A stretch of 26,288 nt of DNA from UBA7328 sp002471345 (GCA_964011275.1 CAXGOB010000067.1:1-26288), one strand, 5' to 3'; positions 9,845-17,298 are shown, numbered from the stretch's first letter. Program-made: numbers and translations. The notes: a model not told the origin generated them from the sequence alone.

Positions 9845-10879
9845 TTAGTTTGCAATTGATACAATACTTAAGTCATTCATTGTTTTCAATCCGGGACTGG
9901 ATCTTAATAATACTGGGACCACATTAAGAACGATTGAACAGGTAGCTATGTCCCCATGTACTCCACCTTCAATCCTAGATTTAATATTTGGATTTCCTTT
10001 GATCAGCACTTCATCATAAGATATTCCGGTTCCTACAGCCGCTTCAAAAACAAGTTTTATTTTTTCCACGCCATTGACTAAACCTTTACCAATCTGTCTC
10101 ACTCCCATTGCGTCACCCTTTGAAATGGACATATTTGGAGTTTCGATATTTTCTGTAGCAATTATAGGAGAGATGACATCTTCAGTATGATCAAGTGGCC
10201 AATCCATTGCTTTTGCTATGAACTCCATAGATTCAGTAAGTCCTACATGTCTTAGACTGCCACTTTGTTTTCTTTTTTCGAATTCTTCTAAGGTAATCCC
10301 TGCACCAATCTTCTTTTGAAATGGTATTCTTCTAGATTGAGCATCTTGAATTCTATGAACTTCGATATGATCCACTTCTTTGCACACTGCGGTAAGCATT
10401 GTAGGAAGTGTATCCATAAGGAAACCCGGGTTTACACCAGTTGATACAATCGCCACATTGTTAGTTTTGGCTTTTTCATTTAAGCTTGATGCTAGTTCAG
10501 CATCAAGCTTCCATGGGTAGGTGAGCTCTTCACATGTTGACACAATAGGTAGTTTATAATCTAATATTTCTTCTATCTGTAGAGCTACACTCGCAAAATT
10601 TGAAGTAGTTGTTAAGATCACTACATCAACATCTTCAATATTCTCAACTTCAGTAATGCTATTCTTGATTTGGACGCCACTATTTTTATTGATTGATAAT
10701 TCTCCTAAATCTTTACCTTTTAATGAAGGATTGATATCTATGGCCGCCACCGTTTTCATTGACTTTTTGTCTTCGATGTATTGATTGATTTTAAGACCGA
10801 GTGGTCCTAATCCTATTTGTAATATTCCGATTTGATTTACCAATTTCTTAGTTTGAGTGAGAAATTTTCTATTAATCAA
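9845..10879 (-). CDS. NAD(P)-dependent dihydrodipicolinate-reductase/diaminopentanoate-dehydrogenase-like protein
   Basis: A cytoplasmic oxidoreductase of up to 344 residues. A Rossmann motif GLGPLG lies at about 23-28, preceded by IGILQI, with an acidic AAIDIN after the second strand. The C-terminal half (GVNPGFLMDTLPT, HRIQDAQSRRIPFQKKIG, VEGGVHGDIATCS-like) resembles the dihydrodipicolinate reductase superfamily, and more specifically the 2,4-diaminopentanoate dehydrogenase type, which oxidatively deaminates a diamino acid. The substrate here is not known. The longest frame begins at TTG (10879) because no ATG occurs before residue 41. A second TTG at 10843 would start only four residues before the IGILQ strand and is equally plausible. 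It leads the SusC/SusD operon and is divergent from the HTH membrane protein, suggesting it acts on the imported ligand. Confidence 0.85.
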   Translation of the reverse strand: MINRKFLTQTKKLVNQIGILQIGLGPLGLKINQYIEDKKSMKTVAAIDINPSLKGKDLGELSINKNSGVQIKNSITEVENIEDVDVVILTTTSNFASVALQIEEILDYKLPIVSTCEELTYPWKLDAELASSLNEKAKTNNVAIVSTGVNPGFLMDTLPTMLTAVCKEVDHIEVHRIQDAQSRRIPFQKKIGAGITLEEFEKRKQSGSLRHVGLTESMEFIAKAMDWPLDHTEDVISPIIATENIETPNMSISKGDAMGVRQIGKGLVNGVEKIKLVFEAAVGTGISYDEVLIKGNPNIKSRIEGGVHGDIATCSIVLNVVPVLLRSSPGLKTMNDLSIVSIAN

Positions 10880-10927
10880 AAATTAGGTTTCAAGTTCATA
10901 GGATGGTATGCCATTCTTGCTAATTAT

Positions 10928-10957
10928 TAAAAATAAATCGGTAATTATTCGTACAAT
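10928..10957 (-). promoter_or_regulatory. Candidate promoter of the reductase-SusCD operon
   Basis: On the minus strand, TATTTTTA (10935-10928) differs from the Bacteroidota -7 consensus TAnnTTTG only at the last base. A TTG lies 18 bases upstream (10956-10954), close to the usual -33 spacing. The predicted start leaves roughly a 40-base leader before 10879. The -33 element overlaps one arm of an inverted repeat, as a regulated promoter would. Confidence 0.4.
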
Positions 10958-10985
10958 CGAGACTCGATAACATTTTAAATTGTAC
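10951..10985. promoter_or_regulatory. Nested inverted repeats in the divergent intergenic region (operator candidate)
   Basis: The outer arms are GTACAAT (10951-10957) and ATTGTAC (10979-10985), perfectly complementary. Inside the interval sits the 13-bp palindrome ATCGAGACTCGAT (10956-10968). Both lie between the reductase-SusCD operon and the divergent HTH membrane protein gene, so either could be a shared operator. The binding protein is unknown. Confidence 0.45.
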
Positions 10986-11054
10986 TTTTTATAAGTGAAT
11001 CATTATCAAATGTTAGAATCGATTAGCATAATAAATTAAGTCAGTTACAAGAAA

Positions 11055-11075
11055 CAAAAGAATATCTTTCTTTTG
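11055..11075. promoter_or_regulatory. Inverted repeat upstream of the HTH membrane protein gene
   Basis: CAAAAGAA (11055-11062) and TTCTTTTG (11068-11075) are perfect inverted arms around a 5-bp spacer, 58-78 bases before the ATG at 11133. It could be an operator for autoregulation or a leader hairpin. No clear TAnnTTTG box was found between it and the gene. Confidence 0.35.
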
Positions 11076-11132
11076 GCTCATAATTCGTGACTTTATACTG
11101 TTTTACACTTTTTTACACCGAAGAGTAAAAGG

Positions 11133-12302
11133 ATGGCTTCTGATCTTCATGCAACATTTATAAATAAGCTAATAGAAAATTTCGGCGATCATCAGCCCAT
11201 TACTTCCCGTTTTGGTAGTCACTCATATGGAGATATTGCAGATATTCTATGTATAAGTGCCAGTCAGTTCAGTAAGCTTTCTTCAGGCACAGCAACCGAA
11301 GGGATGTATATCAGATCTATCAAAAACATAGAACAGATACAGGAATACGAAAAGGTTAGAGAGGAGAACAAATTATTAGAATATAAAATTAATACTCTAA
11401 GAAAAGACCAAACATCAACCGTTCGATTTACAAGAAGGAATCTATTTTCTTTGATAGCTGTGCTCCTGACAGCCTCACTATCGTTCTTCTTTTTACAATT
11501 TTCAAATTCTAAATTGACTAATAAACAAGAATTAATTGACCCTTCATTTGTGCTTACAGAGTTTTTTGATAGAGATTATCGAAGTGAGTTCATGTCACCT
11601 TATGTTAATGTAGCCAATGCTCAACAATATTGCCCTTGCAGCGCTTATGAAGGTATGTGGACTTTAGAAAATGAATATGTGATTCCTCTTCCTGGTAGAA
11701 AACCCGGGTTATACTATTTGGCCAAAGGATTGGATCAAAGATTAAAATGTATACTATCTGCTGATGATTTTCAAAAGGGTAAACGTATGATTGGGTTCGA
11801 ACAAATGTATCATGAGATTTGGATTGATAAGAATAGAGAGCCTTTGACCCCAAAATATTTCAACCTTGAAACCAAAACATATACAGAAGCATTTGATAAT
11901 TTGGATTTTGAAAAAAACTCTAATTTCGAACTAGCTGCTAAAATCAAATCATTTCAGTTCAATGATTTTCTTCTTTCAGATACCACAATTAGAAGAATTG
12001 GAGAGCCGACTGGAAGATATGCTTCATTCATAAATAATGAATTAGTGGAAGCGTATCAAATAGATATAAAGGATATCCTACAAAATGTAATAGGTAGTGC
12101 ATTAACCTTCGAATGTCAAGATGCACAAAATGCTTTCTGCGATCCAAATGATTTAGGTGAAGGAAGCGTCCTTACATTTAATTGTGAATATAACATCTCC
12201 ACAGAAAACCTTGGTATCAATGGAGGATACCCATATACTAAAGGGTATAAATTAGTAAAGCAGAATTATTCTGACAATCTCTTATGCGACTGCAAGGAAT
12301 AA
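11133..12302 (+). CDS. Single-pass membrane protein with N-terminal HTH-like domain and cysteine-rich outer domain (unrecognised)
   Basis: A 389-residue protein I do not recognise as a named family. Residues about 30-56 (YGDIADILCISASQFSKLSS) read like a lambda-repressor/XRE-type helix-turn-helix, with an I-A--L-IS-S-FSKL-SG spacing. Residues 64-92 are charged and heptad-like, suggesting a short coiled coil. A single hydrophobic helix at about 102-122, preceded by RFTRR, implies a cytoplasmic head and a periplasmic C-terminal domain of roughly 265 residues. The outer domain has eight cysteines (167, 169, 206, 328, 336, 351, 385, 387) in CPC and CDC pairs at its two ends, suggesting disulfides. 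It is the only plus-strand gene between 115 and 23457 and is divergent from the reductase-SusCD operon. A ToxR-like one-component membrane regulator is the natural inference; DNA binding is not shown, and the HTH match is by eye. Confidence 0.75.
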   Translation: MASDLHATFINKLIENFGDHQPITSRFGSHSYGDIADILCISASQFSKLSSGTATEGMYIRSIKNIEQIQEYEKVREENKLLEYKINTLRKDQTSTVRFTRRNLFSLIAVLLTASLSFFFLQFSNSKLTNKQELIDPSFVLTEFFDRDYRSEFMSPYVNVANAQQYCPCSAYEGMWTLENEYVIPLPGRKPGLYYLAKGLDQRLKCILSADDFQKGKRMIGFEQMYHEIWIDKNREPLTPKYFNLETKTYTEAFDNLDFEKNSNFELAAKIKSFQFNDFLLSDTTIRRIGEPTGRYASFINNELVEAYQIDIKDILQNVIGSALTFECQDAQNAFCDPNDLGEGSVLTFNCEYNISTENLGINGGYPYTKGYKLVKQNYSDNLLCDCKE

Positions 12303-12315
12303 TACAATAACAATC

Positions 12316-13257
12316 TTACATTAATCTATTGGTTGAGTTTTGATATTCTGATGTGGTAAAACCTGTTTTATTTTTAAAATATCGGGTAAAGGAGCTTTTA
12401 TTTTCTAAACCAATTTCTGACAATATTTTATCAAGAGTGTGATGTGTATCTTTCAACAAGAATTTTGCTTTTTCTAATCGTTGATGACTCACATACTGAT
12501 GAGGAGTAATACCATATATGGATTGAAAATTTCTTAATAAATGAAATGGTGACATCGTAGATATTTGACTTAATGTCTTCAGGTCTAATTTCTCTTTCAG
12601 ATTACAATCTATATAATCTTTTACTCGGCTAATTCTTTTATATATCTCTTTTTTAGTTGAATTCTTTTTCGCCTTTAGGTTTTTTACTTTCTGTTTTATT
12701 TCATGGATATCTTGAAGAACCGTTCTTAATAAGAATAGAAATTGTTCTTCATAGTAAAGAGAGCGATTTAGTCCTTTTTTGATAGCATATTGGATGAATT
12801 CTGCTCTTTTGTAGATTTTATAACTCTTATCAAAACTGATGACATTGTTACAGATATCGTAATTATCTATCTCAAAAGGATTGTCTAAAAGTTGAGTGTC
12901 TGTTGAATTTTTCCAATACTTCAAATGGCTAATATCATTTTTACTATAAGCGACTAGAAGTCCTTCAATTGGATTGATGGTTTTTAATTGACTTTCGAAG
13001 GATGCACCTTCTGGAACAATGAGGCATCGGTCCTTATTTAACAAATATTCTCTTCCATTTATAAAATGATTCTGATATCCTCTATTAATTGTTCTAATAG
13101 ACAATCGAGAAATGTGATCTCCTGAATCTAAATCATTAGACTGAAAATAGTATGCATTTGACCTAACTCTAGAGAGTTCATCTCCTTTTATGGAGCAGTA
13201 ATTGGCATCGCTAAATGCACGATGTAGAGTATTACAATATGTACAGAATTCTCCCAT
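12316..13257 (-). CDS. AraC-family transcriptional regulator
   Basis: A 313-residue regulator with a C-terminal AraC/XylS DNA-binding domain at about 205-308. The first HTH (LDLKTLSQISTMSPFHLLRN) and second HTH (TLDKILSEIGLENKSSFTRY, then FKNKTGFTTSEY) are both intact. The N-terminal 190 residues are probably a cupin-like sensing domain (GREYLLNKDRCLIVPEGASF resembles its turn). Cysteines at 5, 8 and 21 form a small cluster at the extreme N-terminus, which is unusual. It lies 79 bases after the GMC oxidoreductase gene, in the same direction, with its own likely promoter, and is convergent with the HTH membrane protein (13-base gap, no terminator seen). It is the obvious candidate regulator of the GMC/D-TA gene group, by position only. 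Confidence 0.92.
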   Translation of the reverse strand: MGEFCTYCNTLHRAFSDANYCSIKGDELSRVRSNAYYFQSNDLDSGDHISRLSIRTINRGYQNHFINGREYLLNKDRCLIVPEGASFESQLKTINPIEGLLVAYSKNDISHLKYWKNSTDTQLLDNPFEIDNYDICNNVISFDKSYKIYKRAEFIQYAIKKGLNRSLYYEEQFLFLLRTVLQDIHEIKQKVKNLKAKKNSTKKEIYKRISRVKDYIDCNLKEKLDLKTLSQISTMSPFHLLRNFQSIYGITPHQYVSHQRLEKAKFLLKDTHHTLDKILSEIGLENKSSFTRYFKNKTGFTTSEYQNSTNRLM

Positions 13258-13288
13258 TCACTGAAATTACATAAAGACAATGGAAAGC

Positions 13289-13296
13289 CAAATGTA
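13289..13296 (-). promoter_or_regulatory. -7 promoter box of the AraC gene
   Basis: The minus strand reads TACATTTG, an exact match to the Bacteroidota TAnnTTTG -7 element, 32 bases before the AraC ATG. The -33 region (TTTC, 17 bases upstream) is only a partial match. It implies the regulator can be transcribed separately from the GMC gene. Confidence 0.5.
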
Positions 13297-13336
13297 TTTT
13301 CTTGATTTTCGATGAAAGACTAGAAAGATTCTACGG

Positions 13337-15037
13337 TTAGATTGAATTTCCTTTTTTGCTTTCGTCTATCACATGATTTGCTGCTCTGGCAGCTACAGCC
13401 ATATAGGTTAGTGATGGATTTTGAGTAGAGGTGGAAGTCATGCATGCTCCGTCAGTAACTATCACATTACTACAGCTATGTAGTTGATTCCATTCATTGA
13501 GCAAAGAAGTATTGGGATCACGTCCCATTCTTACGCCGCCCATTTCATGAATGTCCAAACCTGGTGCCTTGTGGCTATCGTGAGTCCTGATATCCACAAA
13601 ACCTGCCTTCTCATACATTTCAGTAAACTGCTCGAAGAAATCCTGAATCATTTTTTCATCGTTCTCATCATAGTCCATTGAAATCTTAATCAAAGGCATA
13701 CCCCATTCATCTTTTTTATTTTCATCCAATGCAAAATAACTGGTCTCCTTTGGAATCGTTTCACCCATCATATGCGAGTTTACCATCCAAGGGCTTAACC
13801 CTGGTTTGTCATTCATAATGTTGTCAGTGAGTTCTCTTCCTAGGCTATCTGTTGGGGCGGTTTGTTTCCACCTATTGGCTCCGAAACCAGCAGCATATCC
13901 ACGTAGGAAATCAGTTTCCTGCCTTTTTACATTTCTGAATCGAGGTACATATCCACTAGTAGGTCGCCTTCCTAATGATTTTTTATCATCAAAACCTTCA
14001 TATCTAGCTCTGATTGTGGGACGATAATTATGGAAAGCCGCATATTTTCCAAGAATACCATTATGATTTCCTAATCCATCAGGAAATGTCTCAGATTTAG
14101 AATTGAGTAATAATGCTGTTGTATTTATAGCACCTGCATTGAGGAAAATAACATCAGCCTCATATTCTATAACTTCTTTGGTATTTGTGTCAATTACTCT
14201 TACTCCAGAGGCTTTGTTATTCTCTTTATCAAAGAGAATAGATTCTACCACAGAAAATGGTCTTAGTGTTAAGTTTCCAGTTTTTAGTGCCCATGGAATA
14301 GTAGATGAGTTAGCACTGAAATATCCACCAAAAGGGCATCCTCTTTCGCATTCTGTTCGATTAAGACATTGTCCTCGTCCTTGCTGCTTATGTATTTCTT
14401 GTGGTTCTGTGAGATGTGCACAACGACCATAGATCATATGCCGATCTTTATAGTTTTTAGACACCACTTCTTTGAAATACTCTTCCACGCAGTTCAGTTG
14501 CCATGGAGGTAAAAATTCTCCATCTGGCAAGCTGTCTAATCCATCTTTATTTCCTGAAATCCCTACGAATTTTTCTACATGACTATACCAGGGGGCTAAA
14601 TCGCTATATCGAATAGGCCAGTCCACAGCAAAACCATCTCTATCAGGGCCTTCAAAATCATAATCACTCCACCTTTGAGTCTGTCTGGCCCACATGAGTG
14701 ATTTACCTCCTACTTGATATCCTCTGATCCAATCAAAAGGTTTGTCTTGGACATAAGGATGATCACTGTCTTTTACAAAGAAGTGTTGATTGTCCTCTCG
14801 ATATGCATAACATCTACTGATTACAGGATTAGCTTCTTTTATGTCATGTGGTATATCTCCTCTATGTTTAAATTCCCAGGGATTCAAGTTTGTAGTCGGG
14901 TAATTTTCGATATGCTTTACATCTCTTCCTCTTTCTAATAATAGAGTTTTCACACCTTTCTCACACAACTCTTTCGCTGCCCAACTACCACTCATTCCAG
15001 CTCCAATTACAATTGCATCATATTTATTATTAGCCAT
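13337..15037 (-). CDS. GMC-family FAD-dependent oxidoreductase (gluconate 2-dehydrogenase large-subunit type)
   Basis: A 566-residue flavoprotein. The N-terminal FAD-binding motif GAGMSGS is at 12-18 with the acidic ribose ligand in LLLERG. GGKSLMWARQTQRW is the GMC substrate-side signature, and CERGCPFGGYFSANSS is typical of the bacterial gluconate/choline-dehydrogenase-like branch. The C-terminal catalytic pair is His497 (HEMGGVRMG) and Asn540 (QNPSLT). Such enzymes oxidise an alcohol or sugar hydroxyl and pass electrons to a cytochrome or quinone. It follows the subunit-3-like gene by 28 bases, matching the usual large/small subunit arrangement, but no dedicated cytochrome c subunit gene is adjacent. 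It has no signal peptide of its own; export with the partner's Tat-like signal is likely by analogy. Substrate unknown. Confidence 0.93.
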   Translation of the reverse strand: MANNKYDAIVIGAGMSGSWAAKELCEKGVKTLLLERGRDVKHIENYPTTNLNPWEFKHRGDIPHDIKEANPVISRCYAYREDNQHFFVKDSDHPYVQDKPFDWIRGYQVGGKSLMWARQTQRWSDYDFEGPDRDGFAVDWPIRYSDLAPWYSHVEKFVGISGNKDGLDSLPDGEFLPPWQLNCVEEYFKEVVSKNYKDRHMIYGRCAHLTEPQEIHKQQGRGQCLNRTECERGCPFGGYFSANSSTIPWALKTGNLTLRPFSVVESILFDKENNKASGVRVIDTNTKEVIEYEADVIFLNAGAINTTALLLNSKSETFPDGLGNHNGILGKYAAFHNYRPTIRARYEGFDDKKSLGRRPTSGYVPRFRNVKRQETDFLRGYAAGFGANRWKQTAPTDSLGRELTDNIMNDKPGLSPWMVNSHMMGETIPKETSYFALDENKKDEWGMPLIKISMDYDENDEKMIQDFFEQFTEMYEKAGFVDIRTHDSHKAPGLDIHEMGGVRMGRDPNTSLLNEWNQLHSCSNVIVTDGACMTSTSTQNPSLTYMAVAARAANHVIDESKKGNSI

Positions 15038-15065
15038 TTTTTACTCTTATCGATTTTTAATATTA

Positions 15066-15584
15066 TTAAGCTGGAAGGCAGCTTTCATAGGTGGTGGGGA
15101 TTAATCTATATTCCATTACATCTTGCATATAAAGTTGTGAGGTTTTGAGATGTCTCACAGCTAATCTTTTTATTTTATTGATAAAAAAGATCATTTCAGC
15201 TTGAGGCTCAATGGCCTCTAATCTTGTTTTTACAACTTCAATTACTTTGTCAGGATCAGCATTTTTAATTTTTATTTTGCTCTCTTTCATTAGTAATTTA
15301 TATTGATCAAAACCAGTAGCAAACTTTGATATGTCTTTAGAGCTGTGACAGTCATTTATCATAGTCATAATGAATGAAGTCGGACTCCCCATGGTTTCAC
15401 CTAAATGAGAGACAGGTACCAATGCTTCAGAAATATTACTGATATAATTCAGATGTCTATTATTAAGTAAGAGCTTTTCGTTTTTCAAAAATTCAATTGC
15501 ATTGGCTTCCGTACACCCTGCTAGAAACAGTGTGCCAGATGAAGCGATTAATATGTTTCTGATGGATTCTCTTCTTGTCATCAT
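15066..15584 (-). CDS. Gluconate 2-dehydrogenase subunit 3-like protein with Tat/lipoprotein signal
   Basis: A 172-residue small protein. The N-terminus has twin arginines (TRRESIRN, Arg4-Arg5), a hydrophobic stretch and a lipobox LAGC near residue 24, so it looks Tat-exported and possibly lipidated. The rest is mostly alpha-helical, and the placement directly before a GMC oxidoreductase is the hallmark of the gluconate 2-dehydrogenase subunit 3 family (PF13618). That subunit escorts the cofactor-loaded large subunit through the Tat system. Two ATG codons stand side by side at the start; the first is used here. Family assignment rests on length, signal and neighbour more than on strong motifs. 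Confidence 0.8.
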   Translation of the reverse strand: MMTRRESIRNILIASSGTLFLAGCTEANAIEFLKNEKLLLNNRHLNYISNISEALVPVSHLGETMGSPTSFIMTMINDCHSSKDISKFATGFDQYKLLMKESKIKIKNADPDKVIEVVKTRLEAIEPQAEMIFFINKIKRLAVRHLKTSQLYMQDVMEYRLIPTTYESCLPA

Positions 15585-15609
15585 AACTTTAAAAAATTGA
15601 AACTTTAAA
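15585..15609. repeat. Direct repeat AACTTTAAA immediately upstream of the subunit-3 gene
   Basis: AACTTTAAA occurs at 15585-15593 and again at 15601-15609, a 16-base period, touching the start codon of the 15066-15584 gene. AraC proteins often bind direct repeats of similar spacing, but the motif is AT-rich and could be chance. Confidence 0.3.
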
Positions 15610-15650
15610 CTAGTAAAAAGATGAACGAAGAGGTGGTACTTATTTTGCCT

Positions 15651-16742
15651 CTATGCTAGTCTATATTTTCTGTGCCTAGCAGTGACTGCCCAAAAGTCTA
15701 CGACTTTATTGGATTGGATTACAGCTACCTCAGAATGTAGAGCTATCGTGGGGCAGATATGCCATGGGATTCCATAAAGTACATCACCTATATTAATCTT
15801 CGACCTGTTGTTAAGTTGTAAGACCAAGTGTTCTTCACTATGCCCTACTCTCTCGTAATCATCAAGTTGAGGAAACACGACTCTTTGATTTTGCATCTCC
15901 GAAGCCACAGATTTGTGACCGAGGTCAAGACAAATTCTGTTGTTACCTGGCTTGCTTATGACTCGAGTTATGAGGACCGCTGCATTTTTCATTTTGATAT
16001 CAGGGAAATTAGTGCCATATCCAGCGTCCCAGAGTAGGGTAGTGCCAGGGGACAGTGTTCGTTTCTGATCTAATGCGTGGCATGGAAACGTGACACTTCC
16101 TCCACAAACAATTTCAAGTGTATCATCATTTATTTCATTCAAAAGTTTATTTACACTTTCAAACTCTTTATCGACTTGATTTTTTCTTTCATTAAAGTCA
16201 TTGACTCTATTGTGTCCATCATATACATGTAGACCTCTGACTTTTAGTTGAGATTCAGCAACAAGAAATTGATATAGATTTTCAGCCTTTTCTGGATCAA
16301 TTCCAGTTCTACTCATTCCTACATTTATGTCTATAAAAAGATCGATGCTTTCGTCCTGATTCAAAACCTCTTTCCAAAATTTAATTTGACTTGGATGATC
16401 TATTAGTGCACTTATTGATGTAGATGTATTTTGTCTTTTTAGATTTAGTATCATTTTCTGCGCAGGACCTACTGTAGGCATTGCAAGTAAAATATTCATA
16501 CATCCAGCATCAATTAGCATCTCAGCCTCTACAATGGTTGAGCATTTGAATTTAGAAATACCTGCATCCATCTGCATTTTGACGATTTGAGGCATTTTAT
16601 ATGTTTTTACATGAGTCCTAAGCCTATAGTTGCTACCGGCAATTCGCAACATTTCACGTATATTATGATGAATTCTGTTTGGATAAATTGCAATTGCAGG
16701 AGAAAGTATGTTATCTACATTCTCAATTTCATACCATTCCAT
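15651..16742 (-). CDS. D-threonine aldolase/D-serine dehydratase-like PLP enzyme (D-TA family)
   Basis: A 363-residue fold-type III PLP enzyme: an alanine-racemase-like N-terminal barrel and the D-serine-dehydratase-like C-terminal domain. The PLP lysine is in LRTHVKTYK (Lys46; the family form is RPHxKTHK). CGGSVTFP at about 213-220 and WDAGYGTNFPD are further conserved loops. Near the C-terminus, PWHICPT supplies His328 and Cys330, the metal-binding HxC/HxD position; Cys is typical of zinc D-serine dehydratases, whereas Alcaligenes-type D-threonine aldolase has Asp. Known activities are cleavage of beta-hydroxy-D-amino acids to glycine plus aldehyde, or dehydration of D-serine or D-threo-3-hydroxyaspartate. 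Which applies cannot be decided. It sits between a DUF4252 gene (36-base gap) and the subunit-3/GMC genes (66-base gap), probably in one transcript. Confidence 0.88.
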   Translation of the reverse strand: MEWYEIENVDNILSPAIAIYPNRIHHNIREMLRIAGSNYRLRTHVKTYKMPQIVKMQMDAGISKFKCSTIVEAEMLIDAGCMNILLAMPTVGPAQKMILNLKRQNTSTSISALIDHPSQIKFWKEVLNQDESIDLFIDINVGMSRTGIDPEKAENLYQFLVAESQLKVRGLHVYDGHNRVNDFNERKNQVDKEFESVNKLLNEINDDTLEIVCGGSVTFPCHALDQKRTLSPGTTLLWDAGYGTNFPDIKMKNAAVLITRVISKPGNNRICLDLGHKSVASEMQNQRVVFPQLDDYERVGHSEEHLVLQLNNRSKINIGDVLYGIPWHICPTIALHSEVAVIQSNKVVDFWAVTARHRKYRLA

Positions 16743-16778
16743 AGCAAAAAGTATATTATGATTTCTAAAAAGATTTTT

Positions 16779-17255
16779 CTAATCAGTCTCTGATGCTTTT
16801 TTTAGTGCGTCCTTGAATGTAGAGAGGTGCATCTTACCTAAAAGACCGATTAATACTGTTTCATCAGAACTGTCATATTTTAGGACAATTTCAGTGATAT
16901 AGTCGCCATTTTGTTTAGCCATTAGATTAATCTGTTCATCATGATCATTGATATACATATAAGGAGTGTATCCATGTTCTTTGGTGAATAAATCAAATGA
17001 TTTACTCATGTTTTCAGCATTTTCATTTTCGGTTACCATGAGCTTTACTTTTTTGATTCCTTTTGAAAATCGTTTCACTTCTGCTTTGTCGTCTGAAGGA
17101 ACAAAAAGCATGGTCAACCACTTAGGTGCGTTAACATGGATTTGAATGTCTTCTTTGTTTTCTTTGTAGAAAGAACTAAAAGAGTGATTGGAACTACAAG
17201 AAGAGAATAGAATAGATAGTCCTAATAGGAAAATTGAGAGTGTTGTGTATTTCAT
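16779..17255 (-). CDS. DUF4252-family lipoprotein
   Basis: A 158-residue lipoprotein with signal peptide and lipobox FSSC (Cys20). The mature part, with the WLTMLFVPSDD segment, a VKLMVTEN strand and repeated short strands, matches the DUF4252 family of Bacteroidota, whose function is unknown. DUF4252 genes often sit next to an ECF sigma factor gene; none is present here, so this copy is outside its usual context. It is first in the run leading to the D-TA, subunit-3 and GMC genes. Family call is by recognition of the pattern. Confidence 0.75.
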   Translation of the reverse strand: MKYTTLSIFLLGLSILFSSCSSNHSFSSFYKENKEDIQIHVNAPKWLTMLFVPSDDKAEVKRFSKGIKKVKLMVTENENAENMSKSFDLFTKEHGYTPYMYINDHDEQINLMAKQNGDYITEIVLKYDSSDETVLIGLLGKMHLSTFKDALKKASETD

Positions 17256-17264
17256 GATGATGTT

Positions 17265-17298
17265 TTAAGTGACCATATTTTCTAAATATACCACTTAA
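17265..17298. promoter_or_regulatory. 34-bp nested inverted repeat between the diheme cytochrome and DUF4252 genes
   Basis: The outer arms TTAAGTG (17265-17271) and CACTTAA (17292-17298) enclose inner arms ATATTT (17275-17280) and AAATAT (17284-17289). It begins 14 bases after the cytochrome stop codon and ends 9 bases before the DUF4252 ATG. It could terminate the upstream operon (the trailing T-run is poor) or act as an operator; an 8-base TATATTTA inside it resembles a -7 box on the minus strand. Confidence 0.45.
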
